Shown here piece after piece: positions 1 to 9,505 of a stretch of 54,521 nt of DNA. The translations under genes were made by a program, and so were the position numbers. The stretch comes from JAFKKF01 sp035651055 (GTDB lineage: Bacteria; Pseudomonadota; Alphaproteobacteria; Rhizobiales; Kaistiaceae): NCBI GenBank assembly GCA_035651055.1, contig DASRGK010000087.1:1-54521 (forward strand), in the 5' to 3' direction. How positions within the stretch are numbered: the stretch's first letter is position 1; each line of letters starts with the position of its first letter. The notes beneath the pieces were generated by a model that made no database searches, was not told the DNA's origin, and saw only the letters and a program-made list of their open reading frames with translations.

Positions 1-211
1 CTCGACCATCCTCATCACGGAAAACGACTTCGCCGCCGCCTGGGCGACCGACGAGAACGGCAACTACCTCTTCCCGACCGTGCCGACCGATCCGCGCCAG
101 CGCGAGATGGCCTACCGCGCCGGGGTCAACATCGTGATGTACACGCTCACCGGCAACTACAAGGCCGACCAGGTCCACGTCCCGGCGCTCCTCGAAAGGC
201 TCGGCCAGTGA
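1..211 (+). CDS. DUF4159 domain protein, C-terminal end (partial)
   Basis: The open frame enters from the left edge and ends at TGA 209-211, so only about the last 69 residues are visible. They include a segment like NYLFPTVPTDPRQREMAYRA followed by NIVMYTLTGNYKADQVHVP. The pattern of 'YRAGVNIVMYTLTGNYK' close to the C-terminus is what I know from the DUF4159 domain that ends large membrane proteins in alphaproteobacterial MoxR/DUF58/DUF4159 operons. The next gene starts at GTG 208, so the stop and start overlap and the two are probably co-translated. Function is not established; these operons are usually linked to envelope integrity or stress. The N-terminal part, usually with two membrane segments, lies outside the window. 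Confidence 0.75.
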   Translation, partial: STILITENDFAAAWATDENGNYLFPTVPTDPRQREMAYRAGVNIVMYTLTGNYKADQVHVPALLERLGQ

Positions 212-2295
212 GCTGGTCGGTCGGCGTCGAGCCGCTCCTGCCGCTCTGGCTGCTCATCGCCGCCGGGATCGTCGCGGCGCTCCTCGTCCTCCCCGGGCTG
301 CTGCGCGGCATGCGCGGCTCGGTCATCCGCGCGATCGCCGCCGCGGTGCTCTTCCTGGCGCTCCTCAACCCGGTGGCGCTCCGCGAGGACCGCGAGCCGC
401 TGCCGACCGTGGTGGCGGTGGTCGTCGACAAGAGCGCCAGCCAGACGCTCGACAAGCGCGACGCGGAGACCGAAGCGACGAAGCAGGCCCTGCTCGCGCG
501 CCTCGCCGACTTCCGCGGCATCGAGGTGCGCACCATCGAGGCCGGCGGCGGCACGGCCAGCGACGGCACCGCGCTTTTCGGGCCGCTCGCCACCGCGCTT
601 GCCGACGTCCCGGCCGAGCGCGTCGGCGCGGTGGTGATGCTGACCGACGGCGAGGTCCATGACGTTCCGACCGGCAAGGAAGCGATCGCCGGCAACCCGC
701 CGCTCCACGTCCTCCTCTCCGGCCATGACAACGAGCGCGACCGGCGGATCGTCATCGACGCGGCGCCGCGCTTCGGCATCGTCGGCGAGAAACAGACCAT
801 CCGCTACCGCGTCCTCGACGACGGCGCGGCCGAAAGCCGGCCGATCCGCGTCACGGTCAGCCGCGACGGCAATCCGCTCTCGGTCGAGACGGTGACGGCG
901 GGTGCGCCCGGCGAGCTTACCGTCGACATTGCCCATGGCGGCCAGAACATCATCGAGTTCGAGGCGGAGCCGCTTGCCGGCGAGCTGACGCTCGCCAACA
1001 ACCGCGCCGTCGCCATGATCGAGGGCATCCGCGAGAATCTCCGCGTGCTCCTCGTCTCCGGCGAGCCGCATGCCGGCGAGCGCACGTGGCGGAACCTCCT
1101 CAAATCGGACGCCGCCGTCGACCTCGTCCACTTCACGATTCTGAGGCCGCCGCAGAAGCAGGACGGGACGCCGATCAACGAATTGTCGCTGATCGCCTTC
1201 CCGACGCGGGAACTCTTCTCCGAGAAGATCGACTCGTTCGACCTGATCGTCTTCGACCGCTACCAGCACCAGGGCGTCCTGCCGACGCTCTACTTCGACA
1301 ACATCGCCCGCTACGTTCGCGACGGCGGCGCGGTGCTGATCGCCGCCGGGCCGGACTATGCCCAGGAAGGCAGCCTCTACGACACGCCGCTCTCGCCCGT
1401 CCTGCCGGCCGCACCGACCGGCAAGATCATCGAGGAGCCGTTCTTCGCCAAGCTCACCGACGACGGCAAGAAGCACCCGCTCACCCGCGGGCTCTCCGGC
1501 GGCGACAGCGACCCGCCGCATTGGGGACGCTGGTTCCGGCTGATCGACGTCGAACGGCCGGAGGGCGAGGTCGTCATGAAGGGCGCCGAGGACAAGCCGC
1601 TCCTCGTCCTGAACCGGGTCGAGAAGGGGCGCGTCGCCATGCTCCTCTCCGACCATGCCTGGCTGTGGGCGCGCGGCTACGAGGGCGGCGGGCCGCATGT
1701 CGACCTCTTACGCCGGCTGGCGCACTGGCTAATGAAGGAGCCGGACCTCGAGGAAGAGGCGCTCCGCGCCGGCGCCAAGGGCGACACGCTGACGGTTGAG
1801 CAGCAGACGATGGCCGATACGAGTCTGCCGGCGGTCGTGCGCGCGCCCTCCGGCAAGGAGACGACGCTGACGCTGAAGCCAGTCGAGCCGGGTCTCTGGC
1901 GGGCGACCATGACCGCCGACGAGATCGGCCTCTACCGGGTCGAGCAGGGCGACAAACGCGCCTTCGCCCATGTCGGGGCCGCCAACCCGCGCGAGTTCAT
2001 CGATGCGCGCTCGACCGACGCGATCCTGAAGCCGCTGGTCGCCGCGAGCGGCGGGCGGATCGCGCGCATGGTCGATGCCTCGGGGGCGACGATCCTGCCG
2101 CGGATCGTCCCGATCCGCGCCGGCGCCGCGATGTCGGGCGCCGACTGGATGGGCATCCGCATGACCGACGCGAGCGTGCTGAAGGGGATCGTCCGGGTGC
2201 CGCTCTTCGGTGGCTATGTCGGGCCGGCGGCCTTCCTCGCCCTCATCGTGCTCCTGCTGGCACCGGGCCTCACCTGGTTCCGCGAGGGGCGGTAG
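208..2295 (+). CDS. Membrane protein with VWA-like and glutamine-amidotransferase-like domains
   Basis: 695 residues from a GTG start that overlaps the stop of the DUF4159 gene. Two hydrophobic segments occupy roughly residues 9-30 and 40-58 (PLWLLIAAGIVAALLVLPG, then AVLFLALLNPVAL). After them comes a VWA-like stretch with the degenerate metal site DKSAS near residue 75 and LTDGEVHD near 150. A class I glutamine-amidotransferase-like fold is suggested by the segment around residues 340-400 (LIVFDRYQHQG, YVRDGGAVLIAAG), without an obvious catalytic Cys. One more membrane helix (AAFLALIVLLLAPGL) sits at the C-terminus. This is the usual last-but-one member of MoxR/DUF58/DUF4159 clusters. Its role is inferred to be at the inner membrane facing the periplasm; the biochemical function is unknown. 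Confidence 0.85.
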   Translation: MSWSVGVEPLLPLWLLIAAGIVAALLVLPGLLRGMRGSVIRAIAAAVLFLALLNPVALREDREPLPTVVAVVVDKSASQTLDKRDAETEATKQALLARLADFRGIEVRTIEAGGGTASDGTALFGPLATALADVPAERVGAVVMLTDGEVHDVPTGKEAIAGNPPLHVLLSGHDNERDRRIVIDAAPRFGIVGEKQTIRYRVLDDGAAESRPIRVTVSRDGNPLSVETVTAGAPGELTVDIAHGGQNIIEFEAEPLAGELTLANNRAVAMIEGIRENLRVLLVSGEPHAGERTWRNLLKSDAAVDLVHFTILRPPQKQDGTPINELSLIAFPTRELFSEKIDSFDLIVFDRYQHQGVLPTLYFDNIARYVRDGGAVLIAAGPDYAQEGSLYDTPLSPVLPAAPTGKIIEEPFFAKLTDDGKKHPLTRGLSGGDSDPPHWGRWFRLIDVERPEGEVVMKGAEDKPLLVLNRVEKGRVAMLLSDHAWLWARGYEGGGPHVDLLRRLAHWLMKEPDLEEEALRAGAKGDTLTVEQQTMADTSLPAVVRAPSGKETTLTLKPVEPGLWRATMTADEIGLYRVEQGDKRAFAHVGAANPREFIDARSTDAILKPLVAASGGRIARMVDASGATILPRIVPIRAGAAMSGADWMGIRMTDASVLKGIVRVPLFGGYVGPAAFLALIVLLLAPGLTWFREGR

Positions 2296-2344
2296 GGGTA
2301 AGCGGGGCTTCGCGGCTCGCCCATCCTGCGAATCCACCTACCCT

Positions 2345-2501
2345 CCTCATGGTGAGGCGCTCGGGCGAAGTCCGAGCCTCGAACCACGCACCTTGTGTGA
2401 GGGGCGAGGTTTCCCGAAGTGATCGCTTGCAACCTCACCGAAGTTGCACAGGCCCGTGGTTCGAGGCTCGCCGCTGTCGCGGCGAGCACCTCACCATGAG
2501 G
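2345..2501. repeat. Intergenic inverted-repeat element (CCTCATGGTGAGG family)
   Basis: The stretch between the two flanking genes begins with CCTCATGGTGAGG (2345-2357) and ends with its exact reverse complement CCTCACCATGAGG (2489-2501). An inner pair, GCCTCGAACCACG and CGTGGTTCGAGGC, is nested inside, so the whole can fold as a long interrupted hairpin. Elements with this sequence look familiar from intergenic regions of Hyphomicrobiales. The central ~70 bases do not pair well and may be an insertion or a loop. Nothing in it looks coding. Confidence 0.7.
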
Positions 2502-2561
2502 ATCGGGGAGAAATTTGTCGGATGGGCAAGGCGCCGGAGGCGCGTGCCCACCCTTCGGCCG

Positions 2562-3917
<1,356 letters not shown>

Positions 3918-4448
3918 CAGGTATTTGATTCTTTCCGGATACGGCGAAGAAGCCGGCCGGCCAAAGGCCGGTTGGGCGAAGACGCGGGTCCATCGAGGAC
4001 ATCCCGCGTGGCCTGGGCTGTCGATTTGGGTGAAATGGCGGGCGGAAACCTCGAAAAGGCTTCGTGCAACGCGGCCCGATCCGTATGACATGGGCCGGAA
4101 GCGATTGAGATTCAACTAATTTTTCCGGGGGATAGGCATACGCTGAACGCGGGGCTGTGTTTGGAGCGCGAGCCTGTCCCTGTAACGGCCGGCCGACAAC
4201 GGTGGTCGGGCACTGACACGCGCCTCATCGCATCGCCATCAGTCCGATCGTCCCCGCGCATGCGGAACCCAGTCTGGTCCTGGCAAAGCGCGCCGCGGTT
4301 CCGGGGGTCATACCTGCCGCCGTCCCTTAACTACGCACTGTGCTCATGCACGGGTCTGGGTCCCCGCATGCGCGGGGACGATCGGTACAGAGGGCAGCGA
4401 AAAGCGACCAGCCCCGCGATGCCGACTGGCGGGCGCGCGGGACGCTGC
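3918..4448. other. Intergenic region upstream of the helicase
   Basis: About 530 bases without a convincing gene. It should hold the promoter of the leftward helicase gene, including the AT-rich patch near 4105-4125. It also contains a solo inverted-repeat element at 4244-4385, described separately. Open frames crossing it have no family resemblance and no good ribosome binding site. Confidence 0.6.
4244..4385. repeat. Solo copy of the inverted-repeat element arrayed at 33293-34213
   Basis: Positions 4244-4265 are the exact reverse complement of the last 22 bases of the element (4364-4385). Each end contains the palindromic core CCCCGCGCATGCGG or its complement. The interior shares CAGTCTGGT...CAAAGCG, GCGG...CCTGCCGC and GCACGGG-TCTGGGTCCCCGC with the units of the large array near 34 kb, but is clearly diverged and a few bases shorter. 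This shows the element is dispersed in the genome and not only a local tandem expansion. Confidence 0.8.
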
Positions 4449-4952
4449 CTACGCGCTCCGCCGCGTCGCCGGCCCCTTCAGGCCAGCCGCGGCGTCGGGC
4501 ACGAGGCTGGCGACGAGCACGCGCGACGGGTCGACCGGACCGGGAAGCGTGATCGCGTAAGGCGGGGTGCGCGCGAAGCCGAGCGGGCCGTAATAGGCCT
4601 CGTCGCCGACCAGGAGGACGAGCCGGTGGCCGGCGGCTTTCGCCGCGGCAAGCGACTTCCGCACCAGGGCCTTGCCGGCGCCCTGCCCCTTCCACGGCGG
4701 CGCGACGACGAGCGGACCGAGGAGCAGTGCGGGCCGGTCGCCGATCGCGATCGGGGTCAGACGGACGGAAGCAACGAGCCTGCCGCCGGCGAGCGCCACC
4801 AGCGACAGATCAGGATCGTGGGCAACGCCCTCCCGCAGGCGGAACGCGGCGCGTGCGAAACGGCCGGGCCCGAAGACCTCCTCGTGCAGGGCTTCGATCA
4901 GCGGCGCATCGGCAGGCTGCTCGGGACGGTACTCAAACGGCTCGGCATTCAT
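4449..4952 (-). CDS. GNAT family N-acetyltransferase (YhbS-like)
   Basis: 167 residues. The acetyl-CoA binding loop of the GNAT fold is seen as LGPLVVAPPWKGQGAGKALV (about residues 77-96), matching the R/Q-x-x-G-x-G/A motif in variant form. It is preceded by the strand LVASVRLTPIAIG and followed by LVLLVGDEAYYGPLGFARTP, the YYxxxGF signature typical of the YhbS-like subgroup. The length fits a single-domain enzyme. The acyl acceptor cannot be read from the sequence. The gene is isolated; its left neighbour is the repeat-containing intergenic region. Confidence 0.88.
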   Translation of the reverse strand: MNAEPFEYRPEQPADAPLIEALHEEVFGPGRFARAAFRLREGVAHDPDLSLVALAGGRLVASVRLTPIAIGDRPALLLGPLVVAPPWKGQGAGKALVRKSLAAAKAAGHRLVLLVGDEAYYGPLGFARTPPYAITLPGPVDPSRVLVASLVPDAAAGLKGPATRRSA

Positions 4953-5224
4953 CTGGGGAGAACCTCGGCACGGACGAGACCCGGCACCGCCGGGATGGAC
5001 CGGCCCGGCCTCCCTCAGGCGGAAGCGCCAGGCCGCAGCCGGACGCGCGGCAGACCGCGCGCACCGATTCGTCGTCGCAGGAGCAAGGCCGAGAACATGG
5101 CGTTTCCCTTGGCTTCGGGGCGCGCCGATATCACGCGGCGGCCGCCCGCGTCAAAGCCGGAATGGAACCCTTGGGCCATTCTTTACGTTTTTCTGGCAGA
5201 ACCAATCCCGCTGGAGCTGGCGTC

Positions 5225-5374
5225 ATGGCGTATCTGGTCGAGGATCACGGGCACGAGCCCGAGGAGAGCATCGACCGCGGTGTCACCGCGGCCATCCTCG
5301 CCATGATTTCCGTGCTGATCCTGCTTTTCGCGCTCGCGCCACAGGCGATCTGGGGCAATTTCGGCGGGCTCTAG
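5225..5374 (+). CDS. Small single-pass membrane protein
   Basis: 49 residues starting MAYLVEDHGHEPEES, with one strong hydrophobic helix at about residues 22-41 (AAILAMISVLILLFALAPQA) and a short tail ending NFGGL. The start is an ATG with GGAG about nine bases upstream. The acidic N-terminus followed by a helix suggests a cytoplasmic N-terminus, though topology is a guess. I recognise no family. It is included because the start signal, the clean helix and the stop just before the convergent Nudix gene look real. The 271 bases upstream of it (4953-5224) hold nothing else I can support. Confidence 0.55.
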   Translation: MAYLVEDHGHEPEESIDRGVTAAILAMISVLILLFALAPQAIWGNFGGL

Positions 5375-5382
5375 GCCGGGCG

Positions 5383-5853
5383 TCACCACATCGTCGAGCG
5401 TTCGGCCCGGCCGGCTATTTCCTCAAGCCGCCGGCGGGTTCCCGCGGTCACGTCCGCCGGGAGCGCGTCCGGGGAAAAGAAGCCCGCCTCGACGATCTCG
5501 AAATTGGGGAGCTTCAGTTCGCGAGCCTGCGTCCAACGCCGCGCGATGTAGAAGGCGACATGGTCGCGCCGCGACGCAATCCGGTTCCAGTAATTGCCGA
5601 AGAGTTCGGCCCGCTCCTCCAGGCGAATGCCGCCTTCTTCGAGGAGTTCGCGCTCCATCGCCTCCTCCATCGTTTCGTCCTTCTCGACGCCGCCGCCGGG
5701 GAAATACCAGCCGGGCACGTAGCTGTGGCGAATGAGGAAAACGCGCCCGGCCTCGTCGAAAACCGCGACGCGGACGCCCAGGGTCATGCGGCGGCGCCAC
5801 CGCGTGAGCACGGTGAAGGCGGCGATCGGCCAGCGAAGTGGCAATAAGTTCAA
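5383..5853 (-). CDS. Nudix hydrolase
   Basis: 156 residues. The Nudix box G-x5-E-x7-REUxEExGU is complete: GGVEKDE, then TMEEAME, then RELLEEGGI (about residues 53-75). It is preceded by VFLIRHSYVPGWYFPGG, typical of the subgroup that starts with a short hydrophobic/basic leader and MTLGVRVAVFDEAG. The start given is a TTG at 5853; the first ATG in frame is at 5787 and would remove 22 residues, but homologues I know keep such a leader, so I prefer the longer form. The substrate, a nucleoside diphosphate derivative, cannot be deduced. It converges on the small membrane protein gene with an 8-base gap. Confidence 0.9.
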   Translation of the reverse strand: MNLLPLRWPIAAFTVLTRWRRRMTLGVRVAVFDEAGRVFLIRHSYVPGWYFPGGGVEKDETMEEAMERELLEEGGIRLEERAELFGNYWNRIASRRDHVAFYIARRWTQARELKLPNFEIVEAGFFSPDALPADVTAGTRRRLEEIAGRAERSTMW

Positions 5854-6158
5854 AGACTTATTTCCGCATCCGGAATCTGTTTGTCATGCAACGACCGCCG
5901 CGGAGCCCCGCGACGAAATCGACTGGCGCCCGAATCGCACCACCATTACATGTCAGATGGAATGCGGCCGAAAGGCCGCCAACCCGTCGAGACCATCATG
6001 TTTTCGTTCCTCTTCCGCCGGCGCGCCCGCCGCTATGTCTGGGCGCCGGCCATTGATTTTTCGGACCGCCGCATCGCTGCGACGCTTTTCCTGTTCAATC
6101 GCCCTTGAACGGCCGCGCGCGCCTTTACGCTTCCCCACCGGTCCGGTAAGCCCAGACG
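5854..6158. other. Intergenic region between Nudix and metallophosphoesterase genes
   Basis: About 305 bases. An AT-rich imperfect palindrome, AATAAG-N8-CTTATT, spans the Nudix start (5843-5862) and could belong to its promoter or an operator. A short frame at 5998-6108 would encode 36 residues beginning MFSFLFRRRARRYVW, but it has no good ribosome binding site and no recognisable family, so I do not call it as a gene. The rest should contain the promoter of the metallophosphoesterase. Confidence 0.45.
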
Positions 6159-7097
6159 ATGTTTCGGCTTGCCCACATTTCGGACCCGCATCTCGGGCCG
6201 CTGCCGGAGATCGATCTCGCCGACCTCGCCAACAAACGCATTTTCGGCCTGGTCAACTGGCGGCGTAACCGCAAGTACTCGCACGCGCCGGACGTGCTGC
6301 AGGCGCTGTGCGACGACATCCGCGCCCAGGGAGCCGACCACGTCGCGGTAACCGGCGACCTGGTCAATCTCGGCCTTCCCGCGGAGTTCGTCGCGGCGCG
6401 CGCCTGGCTCGAATGCTTCGGCGCGGGGCGCGACGTCACCGTCGTTCCCGGCAACCACGACGCCTACATTCCGGGCGCGCTCGACGACGCGGCCGACGCA
6501 TGGGCCGACTTCATGTCGGGCGACGGCGCCGACGGCGAGGTCGCCTTTCCCTTCGTCCGCCGCCGCGGCCGGGTGGCGTTGATCGGCATGTCCTCGGCAA
6601 TTCCGACGGCGCCGCTGATGGCGACCGGCGAGATCGGCGGCGGCCAGGCCGCGGCGCTGGCGAGCCGGCTTACGTCGCTGAAGCGCTCCGGTCACTTCCG
6701 CGTGATCCTCATCCACCATCCGCCGGAATCGCCACCGATCGCCTGGAGCCGGCGGCTGATCGACGGAGACCTCTTCCGGCGCGCGGTGGCCGACGCCGGG
6801 GCGGAACTGATCCTCCACGGCCACAACCACCGCACCCGTGTGAACAGCATCCCCGGCCGCGACGGTCCGGTGCCGGTGATCGGCGCCGCCGCCGCCTCGC
6901 TGTCGCCGCGCCAGCCGATCCGCGCCGGCGGCAGCTACTGCCTCTTCGAGATCGACGACGCGGCGGAGCATTTCTCCTGCCGCATGATCGAGCGCGGCGT
7001 GCGGCAGGCCGGCGGCAGGGTGGAGACGCTCTCCGAGCACCGCCTGGCGGCACGCGTCCGCAAGCCGGCTCAGCCGGCCGCGCTCACCCACACATAG
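6159..7097 (+). CDS. Metallophosphoesterase (calcineurin-like)
   Basis: 312 residues with the full set of dinuclear metal-binding motifs: SDPHLG (8-13, D-x-H), GDLVN (66-70), GNHDA (98-102), the histidine pair in ILIHHPPE (about 186-187) and HGHNH (220-224). This is the class III cyclic nucleotide/phosphodiesterase-like layout. The protein appears cytoplasmic, with no signal peptide. The substrate is unknown. Its last 28 bases overlap the 3' end of the convergent gene on the other strand. Confidence 0.92.
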   Translation: MFRLAHISDPHLGPLPEIDLADLANKRIFGLVNWRRNRKYSHAPDVLQALCDDIRAQGADHVAVTGDLVNLGLPAEFVAARAWLECFGAGRDVTVVPGNHDAYIPGALDDAADAWADFMSGDGADGEVAFPFVRRRGRVALIGMSSAIPTAPLMATGEIGGGQAAALASRLTSLKRSGHFRVILIHHPPESPPIAWSRRLIDGDLFRRAVADAGAELILHGHNHRTRVNSIPGRDGPVPVIGAAAASLSPRQPIRAGGSYCLFEIDDAAEHFSCRMIERGVRQAGGRVETLSEHRLAARVRKPAQPAALTHT

Positions 7098-7696
7098 ACG
7101 AGCAGTCCGACGGCGCCGACGAGGAGGCCGCCGAGAAAGGCCGCGACCAGCCAGCCGAGGCTGCCGCGGTCGAGCCCGGTGCCGGCATGCGCCGGCTCGC
7201 CCCCGGCGGCCGCGATCGCCGCACGCCCGCGCATCGCCGGCGTCGACGGGTCGGGCGCGGTCCGCTTCGGCACCCACTCGCCCTCCATCGCACGTCGTTT
7301 CTCGACGATCCGTTCGGCGACATATTCGGTGACGGTGTCGGCAATCGCGGACAGCTCGTCGCTCTCGCGCACGATCGTGCGCCCGACGCGGGTGTCGCGG
7401 AGAAAGCGATAGGTGCGGTGGTCGCGGCCCATCGAGACGTGCGAGGTCATGTCGATCCAGAGCCGCGGCGGCGTTCCGCCGGCAACCGCGAAGATGAACT
7501 GCTCGTCCTCGGCCGGGACCTCGGCGAAGACCGCCTTCAGTTCGTCGGCGAGCAGTTCGAGGCGGGCCCGTTCCGCGTCGCGAAGGTCGACCACGACATC
7601 GGTGCGCTCGGCCTCGCCGGTGCGCACGCGCCGGATCGCGTCGCCGAGGCTCCGCACCTTCTCGCTCCTGCCGCGATTGTCGCCGCTGTCGCTCAT
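7070..7696 (-). CDS. Hypothetical protein with C-terminal membrane anchor
   Basis: 208 residues from ATG 7696, which has AGGATAGGG upstream; an ATG six codons earlier has no such signal. The N-terminal two thirds are soluble and contain LWIDMTSHVSMGRDHRTYRFLRD-type sequence, typical of an uncharacterised Hyphomicrobiales family. A low-complexity Ala/Gly/Pro linker then leads to one membrane helix near the C-terminus (LGWLVAAFLGGLLVGAVGLL). It is therefore probably a tail-anchored inner membrane protein facing the cytoplasm. No enzymatic motif is visible. The 3' end overlaps the metallophosphoesterase gene by 28 bases. Confidence 0.8.
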   Translation of the reverse strand: MSDSGDNRGRSEKVRSLGDAIRRVRTGEAERTDVVVDLRDAERARLELLADELKAVFAEVPAEDEQFIFAVAGGTPPRLWIDMTSHVSMGRDHRTYRFLRDTRVGRTIVRESDELSAIADTVTEYVAERIVEKRRAMEGEWVPKRTAPDPSTPAMRGRAAIAAAGGEPAHAGTGLDRGSLGWLVAAFLGGLLVGAVGLLVYVWVSAAG

Positions 7697-7799
7697 CCCT
7701 ATCCTGTCGGCCATCTCGCCATACGGTTAATCAAAGCTTAGCAAACCGCCCTTCCCCGTGCACGAAGCGTGAGGGACGCGTCAAGGAGACACGAAGAGC

Positions 7800-8276
7800 A
7801 TGGCCGAACATCCGCCTGCCGTTCACCGCGTCGAGACCGCCGCCAGCGAGGCCCGCCTCGCCATCACCCTGAAGATCATGCCGGAGAGCACCCGCACGGC
7901 GGAACAGGCCGCCAAGGCGGTCGGCGCCACCGTCGGCCAGATCATCAAGTCGCTGGTCTTCAAGGGAAAGAAGAGCGGAAAGCCGTATCTTCTCCTCGTT
8001 TCCGGCGCCAACCGCGTCAACGAGCACGCGGTCGAGCACACCATCGCCGAGGGGATCGAGCGGCCGGACGCGGATTACGTCCGCGAGGTGACCGGCTTTG
8101 CCATCGGCGGCATCCCGCCGCTCGGCTTCGCGACGCCGATCCACACCTACATGGACGAGGACCTCCTGCAGTACGAAACGGTGTGGGCGGCCGCCGGCAC
8201 GCCGAACGCCGTGTTCTCGGTCGATCCCGAGGCGTTGCGCGCCGCGGTCGGGGCGCATGTGCTGAAGGTCAGGTAG
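7800..8276 (+). CDS. YbaK/EbsC-family aminoacyl-tRNA deacylase
   Basis: 158 residues, single domain. The conserved lysine of the editing site is K50 in QIIKSLVFK, and the substrate loop GGIPPLG is at 103-109 with TYMDEDLL following, all typical of the YbaK/ProX group that hydrolyses mischarged tRNA (for example Cys- or Ala-tRNAPro). The start is an ATG preceded by AAGGAGA about twelve bases upstream. Whether it is a prolyl- or another tRNA-editing factor cannot be decided by eye. Its last 8 bases overlap the convergent kinase gene. Confidence 0.9.
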   Translation: MAEHPPAVHRVETAASEARLAITLKIMPESTRTAEQAAKAVGATVGQIIKSLVFKGKKSGKPYLLLVSGANRVNEHAVEHTIAEGIERPDADYVREVTGFAIGGIPPLGFATPIHTYMDEDLLQYETVWAAAGTPNAVFSVDPEALRAAVGAHVLKVR

Positions 8277-9195
8277 CCAGCCGCCGCATCGCCCACTCGA
8301 CGGCGGCGCGGTGCGGCATCGGCGCCACGGCGCCGTAGCCTTCCGTCGACAGGGCCGCCGCGACATTGGCGTAACGGCCGGCGGCGAAGGGGTCGCCGGT
8401 GCGCAGATACTCCGCCAGGAACGCGCCGTCGAAGACGTCCCCGGCGCCGGTGGCGTCGACCAGCTTCACCGGGACCGGCGCCAGCCGCTCGCGCCTTTCC
8501 TTTGTGGCGACGACGGCGCCCGCGTCGCCCAGCGTCAGCGCGACGATCTTCGGCCCGAGGCGGAGGTAGTAGTCGACGATGAGGTCGGGATCGGCGAGGC
8601 CGGTCAGGTGGATCGCGTCGTCGAGGCCGGGGCGGAGGATGTCGGCAAGCTCGGCCGCGGCATGGATGACAGCGCGGGCGCGGTCGAGCGGCCACAGACG
8701 CAGGCGAAGATTGGTGTCGTAAGAGACGAGCACGCCGGCCGCGCGCGCCTGGCGCATGGCGCTGAACACGGCATCCGCGGCGCTCGACGAGATCGCCTGG
8801 CTGATCCCCGAGGCGTGCAGGACGCGGGCATTGCGGACGAGGTCCGCCGGGACGTCGTCGGGGGTGATCCGGCTCGCCGCCGAGCCGGCGCGCATGTAGG
8901 AAAAGACGTGACCGGACGGGCCGTGGGTGATGAAATAGAGGCCGGTATGGGCGGTCTGGCTCTTCTTCACCGCCGAGGTGTCGACCCCCTCCGCCCGCCA
9001 AAGCTCCATGAAACTGTCGCCGAACTGGTCGGCGCCGATCGCCGTGACGTAGGCGACGCGGGCGCCCTGCCGCGCTGCAGCAATCGCGCAGTTGGAGGTG
9101 TCGCCGCCAAAGCCCGGGCGGAAGATCTTCTCGCCCGGGGGCTGGTTCAGCTCAAACAGCGGCTCGCCGACCGCGACGATGTCGAAAGAGGCCAT
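8269..9195 (-). CDS. kdgK: PfkB-family sugar kinase (2-keto-3-deoxygluconate kinase type)
   Basis: 308 residues. The ribokinase fold is shown by VGEPLFEL near the start, the sugar-binding GGDTSNCAIAAARQG at 30-44 and the signature DATGAGDVFDGAF at 247-259, in which D253 is the catalytic base. The N-terminal VGEPLFELN with GFGGDTSN, and the segment SYDTNLRLRLWP, are features I associate with 2-keto-3-deoxygluconate kinases, which phosphorylate KDG to KDPG in hexuronate and modified Entner-Doudoroff pathways. The neighbouring sugar transporter and alcohol dehydrogenase support a catabolic role. The exact substrate is inferred. Confidence 0.87.
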   Translation of the reverse strand: MASFDIVAVGEPLFELNQPPGEKIFRPGFGGDTSNCAIAAARQGARVAYVTAIGADQFGDSFMELWRAEGVDTSAVKKSQTAHTGLYFITHGPSGHVFSYMRAGSAASRITPDDVPADLVRNARVLHASGISQAISSSAADAVFSAMRQARAAGVLVSYDTNLRLRLWPLDRARAVIHAAAELADILRPGLDDAIHLTGLADPDLIVDYYLRLGPKIVALTLGDAGAVVATKERRERLAPVPVKLVDATGAGDVFDGAFLAEYLRTGDPFAAGRYANVAAALSTEGYGAVAPMPHRAAVEWAMRRLAT

Positions 9196-9286
9196 TCAGC
9201 CGCACCTCACAGGGGTCTTTCCGTCGCCATTCCCGCTTCCTATTTCATCATCAAGGGGGGCTCGACAGGACCGGAGGGAGGCCGGC

Positions 9287-9490
9287 ATGAGCACCGATCC
9301 CGTAGAATTCCTGGAAGAAGCACGCAGCGAACTCCGGAAGCTGGAGGAAGGCGCGCACGGACATTACCACGCGATCCTCGGCCAGCTGCTGGCCGCGGCG
9401 CTGCGGGAGACGGAGATGCTGCTCCGCGAGGAGAAGCAGTTCCGCAGCTGGGCCAAGGCGCCCGAGGAAACCCACGCCCGCGTGCGCTGA
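9287..9490 (+). CDS. Small conserved-looking helical protein, unknown function
   Basis: 67 residues starting MSTDPVEFLEEARSELRKLE. The ATG at 9287 has GGAGGG about nine bases upstream. The sequence is rich in Glu, Leu and Arg with a heptad-like pattern and should be almost entirely alpha-helical; no membrane segment or catalytic motif is visible. It lies alone between two leftward genes. The stretch carries good coding character, but I recognise no family. Confidence 0.55.
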   Translation: MSTDPVEFLEEARSELRKLEEGAHGHYHAILGQLLAAALRETEMLLREEKQFRSWAKAPEETHARVR

Positions 9491-9505
9491 CCGGACGCCG
9501 GCGCG

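Noticed and set aside
157..1698. Long antisense frame opposite the VWA/amidotransferase-like gene
   Set aside because: The composition is typical of a GC-rich shadow frame, and it would have no plausible start signal.
5998..6108. 36-codon frame beginning MFSFLFRRRARRYVW
   Set aside because: No clear ribosome binding site and no known family; kept only as a remark on the intergenic region.
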